From assembly GCA_020698575.1 (NCBI GenBank), contig CM036243.1, positions 31,932,903 through 31,996,902 on the forward strand: a stretch of DNA of 64,000 bases, in the 5' to 3' direction. This document shows, in pieces, positions 53,511 to 64,000 of the stretch. The notes beneath the pieces are model-generated. The model saw only the letters and a list, made by a program, of their open reading frames with translations, had not been told where the DNA came from and made no database searches. The first letter of the stretch is position 1. Every line of letters begins with the position of its first letter. A program made the translations under genes and the position numbers. Origin of the DNA: Bostrychus sinensis (lineage: Eukaryota; Chordata; Actinopteri; Gobiiformes; Eleotridae).

Positions 53511-54724
53511 GCTTGGGGGTATTTGATCTGAGCCAACTTCAAGAACAGTTTTGGAAAATGAAAAACACACCGGGAGCTGCCAAGGGGGCAAGATGGCTGA
53601 CGTGAAGGAACAGCGTGTGTGCAAAAAAAGCTTCAGTCGTTCGCCGTCGACATCAAACTGACACGGGCAGGTGAGGAAATCAGCATCGTTTAAGGCACAA
53701 TGACGACAAGAGTATGTTCAGATATGTAAAAAAAAAAAAAAAAAGGAAAAAAGAAGAGGTTTTTGCAGTAATGTGCCGCCATTTTGTCGCTGGCATTTGC
53801 TCAGCTTGTACATGTAGTTCAGTAGGTTACATGGATGTTAGAGAGTCAACATGGCTGCCGTCTGTTTAACACTCAGGCCCTACTTTATAAAAAAAAAAAT
53901 AAATAAATAAATAAAAATCATGTCCTTCCTTTTAAAGCTCTTTTAGGTCACTGGGTCACATTTAAAAATATAAAACATTAAGAAAAAAACATTTTTTTAT
54001 TGTTTGATCATTAACCCCTGTCCTCAACTCAGAGCAAAAGTGAATTAATTTGTATATTTTTAACCCTGTAAATGCCAGTTTGTTCACATAATCCCAACAT
54101 ATTTGTAAAAAAAAAAAAAAACATGAATTATTTACTATTTAAAGATGCACTACTTTTTTGTTTATGCAGGGATTAACAGTCAGTCATTAGTCCTAAAATT
54201 GATTTTGTTTTTACTTTTTGTATTATAAAAAAAGTTCCTCTTAAAGTCTTAAAAGAGCTGGTCTATTGTCATTGCTATAAAATGGAAACTATAAGAATTA
54301 TTTCTTACAATGCAATGAGAAAATGATGGATCTAGTGGTGATTTTTTTGTTTGTGAATTTTTTTGCCTCTGACTGACAGAGCTACAGAGGAATTAACATG
54401 ATTTTAATGTAAGTCAATGGGACTAAAAAAGGCTTTAAGAGGAAGAATGAGTTTTTCGCCCAGACAGCAGAAAATTCAGCTTTTTTTTTTTTTTTTAAGT
54501 GGTGACACTGAAATTCTAAAAAATAATTTATTAATGAACATCTTTTTCAAATTCCATCACCCTAACATAAAAAATGAGAGCAAAAAATACATTTGAAAAC
54601 TCTTAAAAGGGAGCCAGGAGGGTCTGAGGGTTAAGTATGTTTTTATTTTATTTCAAAGGATTTTATGGTTTCCTAATAGTTCTTATGGAAGTGACGCGCT
54701 CCATAAACTGTATAATGTACATAA
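53508..54724. other. Non-coding stretch with homopolymer runs
   Basis: A runs near 53730-53744, 53889-53898 and 54108-54121; T run near 54481-54496. 53630-53830 is low-copy. No gene recognised. Confidence 0.4.
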
Positions 54725-55110
54725 AGTTAAGTTAAGTTAGACTTTATTGTCAAATAAATTTAGTTTTGGTACATTTTCAAGATAAAAAAGACAAAAGACT
54801 ATAAGAATTAACATCAATATCAATATAAATATCACTATCAAATCCAAATTATTTAAATGAGGAGTGTCAGGGCATACAGTATAATGCAGGGGAAAGGAGT
54901 GTGCCGCTGCAAAAAAATGTTTAATATATTTTCTGATAGGAAAACAAGAAGTATTTGTATGACATGAGAGAATACTGTGGAACAAAAACATGTTGCAAAT
55001 GAAGTCTATGTTGCAGGCAAAGTGAGAAATCAGGCTTTCTACAGATTCTACAGAACTGAGCTTGAATAAAAACAAGAAGTGTAAAAGTGAAAACTTGACT
55101 AGCACATGCA
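54725..55110 (-). mobile_element. LINE 3' tail, reverse orientation
   Basis: 'taagttagactttattgtca' is the reverse complement of a tail ending in 'aataaagtctaactta', typical of non-LTR elements. The 122-codon minus frame over it is Leu/Ile/Phe-rich without RT motifs and is most likely UTR. The right boundary is uncertain. Confidence 0.5.
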
Positions 55111-55943
55111 GTCTCTTGGATTAAAACTGAAATACAATTTATATTTAAGATTAAACTTTATCTACTCTGGATTTTGCCCCAAATGTGATCATAGCTGGCC
55201 CTAAACCCTAACCTTAGAGATAATGTAGAGATTTAAAATGATGTTATTAAAACACATATATTAAATCCTAGGTTATTAAATAAGATTCAGCACAAAAGGA
55301 GTCAAATAAAAAAAGGGGAGTTAAACTAAAATAAACAGGAAAAGCCCAGCGCTCTTAGTTCATTCTCACTCAAACCAGAGTGAGGTTTTTTTATTTTTAT
55401 TTCCTTTTTCCTGTGGGCCTAAGCCTGAGGGATACTTGAAAATTGTTTAAATTGGTCCTAATCTTGAAGTAACATAACATATTTCTCACTTTGCCTAAAC
55501 AACACTAGGGATTCTCTTCAAAATAAGTAATGAAGAAGATATTTCCTACTTTCTAATTTGCCTGTAACATATAGTGTATATATAGAAAATGTATTGGGGC
55601 ATCCATCTGCTGCATGTGCAGTGTGGGTTTTCTGGTTCCTACTGTGCCAAAATCTGCCTGTTACTCATGTTACTTATTTTTCCATGACTTCTTTTTAAGC
55701 CTCAACGCGTGTTAACCCTTCAAGACGTTACGGGTTTGATAAATATTTTACTCCAGAACAGTAAAGCAAGATAAAAAGATACATGTAAGGTACTAAAAAT
55801 ATGAAATAAGTAAAGTGTAATTGTCAGAAATGCACTATTTTGCGTGCAGCTGGGGTGTAATGTTTGTTTTTTTGTCTGCTATTGGTTGGAATAAGTGTAT
55901 CACAAAACATTCATTCATTCATTCATTCATTCAGTGAGCTTCT
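55111..55943. other. Non-coding stretch ending in (CATT)n
   Basis: No gene or dispersed repeat recognised. 55908-55933 is a CATT microsatellite of about 6 units directly before the array-bearing element. Confidence 0.45.
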
Positions 55944-57655
55944 CAGTGTTTGCCAATCTGGGGTACGGGGACCCCTAGGGGTACGTGAGCACATTGCAGG
56001 GGTATGTGGAGTTATGTGATTGTTTATAGGAGCTCTTTAATATGTTTGGATTTTAAAGACAAAAAAAAATCTAAATCAGAACAAACCCAGGTCAAAACAA
56101 GGATTAAACCAGGACTAAACCAGGTCCAAACCAGGTCTAAACCAGGACTAAACCAGGATTAAACCAGGACTAAACCAGGTCTAAACCAGGACAAAACCAG
56201 GACTAAACCAGGACAAAACCAGGACTAAACCAGGTCTAAACCAGGACTAAACCAGGATTAAACCAGGACTAAACCAGGACAAAACCAGGACTAAACCAGG
56301 TCAAAACAAGGAGTACATCAGGTCTAAACCAGGACAAAACCAGGAATACACCAGGTCAAAACAAGGACTAAACCAGGTCTAAACCAGGTCTAAATCAGGA
56401 CTAAACCAGGACTAAACCAGGTCAAAACAAGGACTAAATCAGGTCTAAACCAGGACAAAACCAGGAATACACCAGGCCTAAACCAGGTCAAAACAATGAC
56501 TAAACCAGGTCTAAACCAAGTCTAAACCAGGACTAAACCAGGTCAAAACAAGGAGTAAATCAGGTCTAAACCAGGACTAAACCAGGTCAAAACAAGGAGT
56601 AAATCAGGTCTAAACCAGGACAAAACCAGGAATACACCAGGTCAAAACAAGGACTAAACCAGGTCTAAACCAGGTCTAAATCAGGACTAAACCAGGACTA
56701 AACCAGGTCAAAACAAGGACTAAATCAGGTCTAAACCAGGACAAAACCAGGAATACACCAGGCCTAAACCAGGTCAAAACAATGACTAAACCAGGTCTAA
56801 ACCAAGTCTAAACCAGGTCTAAACCAGGACTAAACCAGGTCAAAACAAGAAGTAAATCAGGTCTAAACCAGGACTAAACCAGGACTAAACTGGGTCAAAA
56901 CAAGGACTAAATCAGGTCTAAACCAGGATTAAACCAGGAATACACCAGGTCTAAACCAGGTCAAAACAAGGACTAAACCAGGACAAAATCAAGACTAAAC
57001 CACGTCTAAACAAGGACTAAATTAGGTCTAAACCAGGATTAAACCAGGTCTAAACCAGGTCAAAGCAAAGTCTAAACCAGGACTAAATGGGATCTAAACC
57101 AGGACTAAACCAGGACTAAACCAGGTCTAAACCAGGTCAAAGCAAAGTCTAAACCAGGACTAAATGGGGTCTAAACCAGGACTAAACCAGGACTAAACCA
57201 GGTCTAAACCAGGTCAAAACAAGGACTAAAGCAGGACTAAATCAGGACTAAACCAGATCTAAACCAGGACTAAACCAGGTCTAAACAAAGACTAAACCAG
57301 GTCTAAACCAGGACTAAACCGGGTTAAAACAAGGACTAAACCAGGTCTAAACCAGGACTAAATCAGGTCTAAACCAGGACTAAACCAGGCCTAAAACTAG
57401 AACTCAACCAGGACTAAACCATGGCCAAAACCAAACCAAAACTAAGACTAAATCAGCTCTAAACCAGGACTGAGCCAGGTCCAACCCAGGACTAAACCAG
57501 CAACAAACCAGGTCTTAACTAGAACTAAAGTAGGTCTAAACCAGGTCAAACTAAGACTAAGCAAACCAGGACTAAACTTAGACTAAAGCCGGGTCTAAAC
57601 CAGGACTAAATCTGGTCCTGGGGGTACGCAAAACCAAAAAGTTTGGGAACCGCTG
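55944..57655 (-). mobile_element. hAT-like element whose interior is a 1.5-kb 11-bp minisatellite array
   Basis: Left end 'cagtgtttgccaatctgggg' and, on the reverse strand, right end 'cagcggttcccaaacttttt' are hAT-type inverted termini; 'ggggtacg' lies inside both. Between them, 56080-57620 is AAACCAGGACT/AAACCAGGTCT array. In-phase larger units are seen: 'gtcaaaacaaggactaaacc' context repeats at 56355 and 56641 (286 bp = 26 x 11), and 'caaagcaaag' at 57061 and 57138 (77 bp = 7 x 11). No target duplication is evident. Confidence 0.8.
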
Positions 57656-58259
57656 CGCTAGAGGCAGGGGCGTAACATCAGGCAGTGCAGCCAGGGCCCA
57701 GGAGGTTTAGGGGCCCCTGGGAGTGGACCCTTGTTTTTCTATGGTTAGTATGGATTTCATATAATCATAATAAACAGGAACTTGGTTGCAGAACAGAGGT
57801 TTTTAATATAACTGCAATTTTAAATCCTGCTAAATTTGTGATTTCATAGCAATATGAATGAATGTGTCTTTAAAAAAAAGAAAATTACTCAAGATAAATA
57901 CATAAAGTACTGAATATAACAAGTTCACACAATGCACTTGCTTACACTTTGCTTGTAACACTAATTTAGTCGTAACCTGTTCTAACACAATGTTGTTGTT
58001 TTTTTTACATAAGTCTGTCTTTTTTAGATCATCTCACCTGTGGAGTAAATTACCTAAAAAGTTAAAGGATTTTCCCAGTTTATATATATTTTTAAAGAGA
58101 TCTCACCTCAGTCCTAGAAAGGGTTTTTTGAGAGTCTTTTATTCTACAATGATCTGATTCTGAATCTGTGTTATAAATGCATTTTGTATTTAAATTATTG
58201 CATATTTTAATCTAGACCCCAGCAAGAATAGCAACCACTACAGCTGCATGTGATTTGGC

Positions 58260-58262
<3 letters not shown>
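57656..58262. other. Non-coding stretch
   Basis: 57662-57720 ('caggggcgtaacatcagg', 'cagccagggcccagg') looks like another hAT-type repeat start. The rest is A/T-rich with nothing recognised. Confidence 0.4.
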
Positions 58263-58294
<32 letters not shown>

Positions 58295-59605
58295 CAGATG
58301 CCCTTCCTGTTGCAACCAAGGCCATACACAGGATTTTAGGAAGACTGAGGTCTATCATGTTGACGGGCCAGTTTAGTCCTGGTTTAGACCTGGTTTAGTC
58401 CTGGTTTAGACCTGGTTTAGACCTGGTTTAGACCTGGTTTAGTCCTGGTTTAGACCTGGTTTAGACCTGGTTTAGACCTGGTTTAGACCTGGTTTAGACC
58501 TGGTTTAGACCTGGTTTAGTCCTGGTTTAGTCCTTGTTTAGACCTGGTTTAGTCCTGGTTTAGACCTGGTTTAGACCTGGTTTAGACCTGGTTTAGACCT
58601 GGTTTAGTCCTGGTTTAGTCCTTGTTTAGACCTGGTTTAGACCTGGTTTAGTCCTGGTTTAGACCTCAGTTAGTCCTGGTTTAATCCTTGTTTAGACCTG
58701 GTTTAGTCCCTGTTTAGTCCTGGTTTAGTCCTTATTAAGTCTTTGTTTAGACCTGGTTTATTCCTTGTTTAGACCTCAATTAGTCTTGGTTTGGTCCTTG
58801 TTTAGTCCTGATTTAGCCCTGGTTTAGTCCTTGTTTAGACCTGGTTTAGACCTGGTTTAGTCCTGGTTTAGACCTCAGTTAGTCCTGGTTTAATCCTTGT
58901 TTAGACCTGGTTTAGTCCCTGTTTAGTCCTGGTTTAGTCCTTATTAAGTCTTTGTTTAGACCTGGTTTATTCCTTGTTTAGACCTCAATTAGTCTTGGTT
59001 TGGTCCTTGTTTAGTCCTGATTTAGCCCTGGTTTAGTCCTTGTTTAGACCTGGTTTAGACCTGGTTTAGTCCTGGTTTAGACCTCAGTTAGTCCTGGTTT
59101 AATCCTTGTTTAGACCTGGTTTAGTCCCTGTTTAGTCCTGGTTTAGTCCTTATTAAGTCTTTGTTTAGACCTGGTTTATTCCTTGTTTAGACCTCATTCA
59201 GTCCTGGTTCAGTCTTTATTTAGTCCTGGTTTAGTACTGGTTTATTCTTTGTTTAGTCCTGGTTTAGTCTTTGTTTAGTCCTGGTTTAGTCCTGGTTTAG
59301 TCTTTGTTTAGTCCTGGTTTATTCTTTGTTTAGTCCTGCTTTAGACCTGGTTCAGTCCTGTCTTATTCATAAATAAGTTCTAGTTTAGAGTATTTTTTAA
59401 ACCTGGTTTAGTCCTGGTTTAGTCTTTGTTTAGCCCTGGTTTAGTCCTTGTTTAGACCTCATTTAGTCCTGGTTTAGTCCTGGTTTAGTCCATGTTTAGA
59501 CCTGGTATAGTCCTGGTTTAGTCCATGTTTAGACCTGGTTTAGTCTAAACCAGGTTGTGGGTTACGGTTGTGGGTGAAGCGTCTTGCCCATGGACACAAC
59601 AACTC
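58263..59605 (-). mobile_element. SINE-like retroposon with a 1.2-kb GGTTTAGTCCT array inside
   Basis: Order on the + strand: T run 58263-58290 (poly-A tail), SINE 3' module 58291-58375 ('acaccagatgcccttcctg'), 11-bp array to 59555, then 59556-59600 with the SINE core 'gaagcgtcttgcccatgg'. On the reverse strand this is SINE core, array, SINE 3' module, poly-A. A 209-bp block (19 x 11) marked by 'agacctcagt' repeats at 58661, 58870 and 59079. The array ends in the inverted pair 'acctggtttag/ctaaaccaggt' (59533-59555). Confidence 0.75.
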
Positions 59606-60472
59606 TCCAACTCTTATACAGAACATTAACATTTATTACAACGCCCGCTGTCATTCAAGGTCATCGCTCGTGATCACTTTATGTTTCAAAATATAAAAAA
59701 CGCCAGATAATTCCTAAACAAAAACAACAACATGTGTTTGTGTTGTGTAAAAACGCACAAATGCCTCCCAGCGTTTGAAAACTAAAATAAAAGCCTTTTA
59801 AAAACCTCATGCAACGCGAGACCTGACAGTTTCTAATGGCACAACAGCGTTTGGTGGCAAATAAAGCCAGACAGGATAATTACAGGGCTGCCTTACTCAC
59901 TTCATTTAACAGAAGCATGTCGATTTTTCTACTGTAAAAAAAAAAAAAAAAAAACATAAGACGGTTTGTCCTTTAGCCCTAACTTTAATAATCTCTGTCC
60001 TGTAAACAAACGGTATACATGGAGTGCACCGTCTGACCGTACGTGCGGCGTCTGTCGTTCTTCCTAATAAACTCCAATACAATGCTGTGGCTTTTCTCCA
60101 GGAAGACTAAATATGTGTTTCTGTTACAATCTGCTCACTTCTTCTTGTGTTTAATGAGGGGGCTGTCAGAGCCATCTGTGGAAACTAGCAGTGTAAACCC
60201 AACACTTCCACACACACACACACAAAAAAGTGTCTCACAAAAGCAATGGGACTGTCAGCAGAAGAGACAATACTGCAATATGGATTCACTTTTATTTTCT
60301 TCATTAGTAAGATTAATAATTCTGTAAAAGCGATAACTTAAAGCGTAAAACATTTTTTGGGCCCTTAACATGTCGCTTTCACACTGAAAAAAAAAAAAAA
60401 AAGTCTATATTATACATTAAGGTGTTTATTTGATTACATTGAGTCAGCTTGCACCTATAAATTTACTGTAAA
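59606..60472. other. Low-copy stretch, candidate conserved element at 59640-59930
   Basis: 59640-59930 is repeat-free with 'cacaacagcgtttggtgg' and 'caggataattacagggctgc' words. A run at 59936-59954; CA repeat at about 60211-60225; A run near 60387-60402. A 94-codon frame at 60043-60327 has no domain. Confidence 0.35.
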
Positions 60473-60990
60473 AACAAAAAAAAAATCTGTAAATTTTATA
60501 GTAAAAATCTGGCAGAATGCTATCGTAAAAAATACAGGAGATCTTTATTTAATATTACAGTAAAATATTATCTGCACTGTTGTTTTTACTGTTTTTTTTA
60601 CTTCAGTTTTAATCACAATTTACTGTAAAATGTATTATCTTAAAAAGAAATTGATTGCTGTTGATGTTTTTTACGGCATGTGACTGTTACAACACATACA
60701 CCACTTTTCGTAAATTTAACTAACTTTAACTAAAAATTGTATATTTATTAAGAAATGACTGTTATATAACAAAACAGGATATTTCTGTAATAAACATGGT
60801 ACTCATATTTTACAGTGTATTCTGTATAAATCACAAAAATAAAAGTAAAGAATACAATCTGGCCTTATTTTTAATATTACGGTTAATTACCGTAACCAAA
60901 ACAGTATTTTACTGATATATTAATTTACGGTCATTTACTGTTGAGATTTTTACCATAAAATGTATGGATTTTTTTTTTTTTTTACAGTGT
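60473..60990. mobile_element. Miniature element with ACACTGTAAAAA ends, copy 2
   Basis: Reverse copy of 52564-53143. Right end 'tttttttttttacagtgt', left end 'tttactgtaaaaac'. Shared 'ggccttatttttaatatta' and 'ttactgttgagatttttacc' blocks. The left terminus is eroded. Confidence 0.7.
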
Positions 60991-61561
60991 TTCTATCAGA
61001 AATAATGCATAAAATGAGTTTTCTCACGCTCTGGGTCAGATATCTTTACTTCTGTAGCTCCTACAAACGCCACGTTTTCCAGTCTTGTACTTAACCTTGT
61101 TTTAAAGACTTCTGCAGATGGATTTGTTGATAAATAATTCCCAGCCTGATTTACTGGGCATCCTACTTTTAAAACAAGGCATTTTTTAAGGCAGTTGGCA
61201 GTATTCTCTCAGATATTGTTTAATAATTTGACCTGGAAATGAAACATCGCATCATCTCCTTCCTCACTGGAAGTCAACAAATGCTCTCTCTCTGGCACGC
61301 AGCGGATGTTTGTTTGTTTGTTTTGTTTTGTTTTTTAAGTTAAGAAAATTAGATTAGTAGCAAATAGCAGTTCATAAAGATTTTACAAAAAGGGGCAACC
61401 TTTTCTTCACTACTTTGAGACTATTTAGAATTGTGATGCCCCTTTTCTTTCTTTTATGTGTTTTTTTCCTCGCTCTCTTTCTCTTTTGTACTTCTGTCCT
61501 GTGTTTTGAGTTTTGGGGTTTTATTTTATTTTATTTTTTTACCTTTTGCATGCTTCATGTT

Positions 61562-61577
<16 letters not shown>
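60991..61577. other. Non-coding stretch
   Basis: No gene recognised. T-rich 61430-61560 gives a Phe/Leu-rich 101-codon frame that is an artefact. Confidence 0.4.

Positions 61578-61609
<32 letters not shown>
61578..61609. repeat. (AT)n microsatellite
   Basis: About 16 AT units preceded by an A run. Confidence 0.9.
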
Positions 61610-61612
<3 letters not shown>

Positions 61613-62399
61613 CATAGTGTGTGTAAAGGAAAGTTGAGAAACACGCTCAGTGTTTGCTTCAGGATGACTTTGTGGTTACTTGTTAATACCATCTTTGTAT
61701 ACACACCAATAAATATATGAAACAGAAATTAAATATCACAAATGAAAAGGAGCAGATAGAAATATAAACTTATAATATCTGCCCCTATTCACTATTAAAC
61801 ATTTCTGACCATCTCATAAAAGCTGTAACATACTTTTTTATTTTGTGACATAACATTTCATAACAGAAGCTCCTTCTCTGCGTCTTTGACACTTTTTAAA
61901 AAATATATATATATATTCATAAATTTGGATTTCTTGATTTCACGGAGAGCTAGTTCTCTAAAATGACATCTTAGATTGAAATACACCTCTAAAAATCTCA
62001 GTTCCTTTTAAACTTGAATTTGCTGTCTGTCTTTGCGAATCTGTTCTGAAAATTGTTTGGTGAGACTTTCTGCTGTGCTTTTCAAAATATTATATTCATT
62101 ACATTTCATCCATTATGTGTCAACAAAACAAACCAAGGATTTTAAACCTGGCTCTATCAATATTATGATTTTTTTTTTTTTTTTTTTTTTTTTATGTGTG
62201 CAAATATATGCATTTTTACACACATCACACAATTTTCACTTAGAAAAAACTTAGAATATATATTTTTTTCTATGTTGATCCCTGTGACCTACTGGAGAAC
62301 TTTCACACTGATATCTGTTTTCCTATTTACCAAGTGCATTGCCAAAATATTAATAAAAATAATACTAATAATAATACATAAATGTAAAATGTCATAGCT
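61610..62399. other. A/T-rich non-coding stretch
   Basis: T run at 62169-62193 and 'atatatatat' at about 61903-61914. Nothing genic. Confidence 0.4.
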
Positions 62400-62640
62400 A
62401 ATGACAATTATCTTTTATATTATCCTGTGTCTTTTATATTATTTTGTTTTTATTTACTAAATTGTCTTGTTTGTCTTGCTCTTATTTGGTTTTACTGGTT
62501 CTTATTATTTTAATGGGGACTAGTGAAGCTAAATAGAGTAATTTATTGTTATTTATTGTTTATGTGCAGCACTTTGGAAACTGTCTTGTTTGTAAAATGT
62601 GTTATACAAATAAAGTGGATTTGGATTTGGACAATAGACT
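62400..62640 (+). mobile_element. LINE 3' end (L2-type tail)
   Basis: 'cagcactttggaaactgtc', 'ttgtttgtaaaatgtg', 'ttatacaaataaag' and a terminal 'ggatttggatttgg' repeat. Same family as the reverse copy at 15258-15560. Only 3' non-coding sequence remains. Confidence 0.8.
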
Positions 62641-63400
62641 ACACTGTATATACCGAAAATGCAATACATCATATTCACAACCATGCATTATATTTATTAA
62701 ATGCTTATTAATGCATTCATAACATTTCTTTGGAATTTAATAAGTCAGTGATCTCATAAGCTACAAATGTCTGCAAATAAATGACTTAATGATGGGAATA
62801 CTTAAGAAAAAATAAAAATAAATGCCATTTTCCCAAGTTAGACTCAGTGTTGTTGCAGTATACGGTTATGTTTATACGGATATTTTTTCAATTATTAGTA
62901 AAAACTGAAAAAGGAAAACAAAAAAACCTGATATAAAATGCCATAGATATGAGTTTGTTGCAAGGTTTGGCATGAGCCACAGTAAATATTTCAGTGTAAG
63001 CTACAAAGTTAAGCAAATAAACGACTACACTAAGAAGTAAGTGACACGATAAAATATGCAGAAAAAAATTACAGATATTTTTGTCAATTTATCTTTTATA
63101 TTTTCCATTTCAATATTGTCAGCAACCTACGTTAAGGTTTTGTTATTAAGTTATTTTTTGCATCATTCACATCAGCACACTGTACATAAGCGGTAAAATG
63201 GAAATAGTATTAAAAATATACAAAAAGTGAAGAATTGCATGAATTGTAAGGATAATTTTGGAACAAGGTGCAACAAAAACCACAGCCATACGTCATGAAA
63301 CCTATCTAAGCCTGCACTGATAAAGAGACGTACGTAAGACAAGCATCTAAGCTCCGAAATAAATAAAATATCATAATAAAAATCCAGTGCATTGGTGTTG
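62641..63400. other. A/T-rich non-coding stretch
   Basis: Nothing recognised up to about 63170. From there an open minus frame of 159 codons (63651-63172) is Leu/Phe/Ser-rich with no known domain. Confidence 0.35.
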
Positions 63401-64000
63401 TTGCATGAACTGTGAAGGGACGAGGACACGCTTCTCGTCTCTGACAGAGTGAGCAAGGACACGCTCACCGTCGAGGGGAGGGAGGGCTGCGAGGCTGAGG
63501 ACGAAATGTCAAACGTGAGGTCAAAGTGCACGGGTTTACTAAATATTAAAACTCCCCGAAAACACACAGAGAAGGAGCTCGAGCCCAACAAAGCCGCCCC
63601 GAGTCCAAAAAGAGCGTCTCTGCGTCTGTGTGTGCAAAGGCAGAAGGTCAACCATTCAACAAATGCATCTTTTTACACGCTTTTAACCTAAATTTGACCA
63701 CAACATCAACACTCCTTACACTGCAAGGCGTACACACAGAAAACTCAGAAGGTTACCGTGCACAAAGCGGAGGGAAGCAACTCCATTTTCGGCCATTTTT
63801 CATTCACAAATAATAATTACAGGCAGCAGCGACACGAGGAGTGACAGATCGCATCGAGAGTGTCACTGTCACCGCTCCTCAGGCAGACGAGCGCTCCTTC
63901 TTTAGGCGGCAATGTTTCAAATTAGTAATGAGCGGATATGAGGACAATGAGGGCTGACAGAAATGAGACGGGCAAAGTTTTAGGGAGGCTTCTAGACCGT
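63400..64000. other. Low-copy CpG-containing block at window edge, candidate conserved element
   Basis: Repeat-free, with CpG-rich 63420-63620 ('cacgctcaccgtcgagggg') and 'caaattagtaatgagcgg' at 63918-63935. Overlapping frames of 159 (-), 80 (+) and 61 (+) codons show no domains. It could be regulatory or part of an untranslated exon; it continues beyond the window. Confidence 0.35.

Noticed and set aside
55936..57663. 8-bp target duplication around the array-bearing hAT-like element
   Set aside because: 'gagcttct' and 'cgctagag' do not match, so insertion as one unit is supported only by the termini.
63172..63651. 159-codon minus-strand frame
   Set aside because: Leu/Phe/Ser-rich, no domain, opposed by an open plus frame over the same DNA; not enough to call a gene.

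Overview
The window looks like nuclear DNA of a teleost fish. It is A/T-rich and packed with short degenerate transposon copies: hAT-type and Tc1/mariner-type miniature elements, tRNA-derived SINEs and 5'-truncated non-LTR retrotransposons. It also carries long microsatellites and minisatellites. No protein-coding gene can be supported: every open frame is short, and the longest runs through a 12-bp minisatellite. The only recognisable protein remnants are two broken LINE fragments, a reverse-transcriptase piece with GVPQGS and YADD motifs (about 31661-32245, +) and a LINE C-terminus (about 31368-31466, -). The window is best read as a gene desert or a very long intron.

Repeat layout. 1-12 kb holds SINE copies, miniature elements and a 500-bp dispersed repeat (3284, 8148, 9892); one copy is split by a hAT insertion with a perfect 8-bp target duplication (8326-8628). 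12-19 kb is low-copy sequence plus fragments, and contains a perfect 41-bp inverted repeat whose loop resembles a hammerhead-ribozyme core (18287-18437). 20-27 kb, 36-38 kb, 43.6-44.4 kb and 56-59.6 kb hold large arrays of one 11-bp minisatellite (AAACCAGGACT and variants, both orientations, roughly a tenth of the window). Several arrays carry in-phase higher-order repeats, and they sit next to a recurring SINE-tail-like module or inside a hAT-like element. 27.8-28.6 kb is a tandem duplication of a miniature element with its flanks. 46.6-47.1 kb is a Tc1/mariner-like miniature element.

Between the repeats are low-copy, CpG-containing stretches with homeodomain-like TAATTA, POU octamer and RFX X-box-like motifs (about 600-1010, 2982-2995, 3935-4085, 5820-6290, 13480-14330, 16280-16925, 21085-21790, 28830-29165, 30585-30880, 33785-34240, 59640-59930, 63400-64000). 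These are candidate conserved regulatory elements. That is inference from composition and motifs, because no alignment could be run.

The strongest items for a second look are the hammerhead-like hairpin, the minisatellite family with its mobile carriers, and the tandem duplication of a miniature element. Family names for transposons rest on terminal inverted repeats, target duplications and remembered consensus features, not on a database search.
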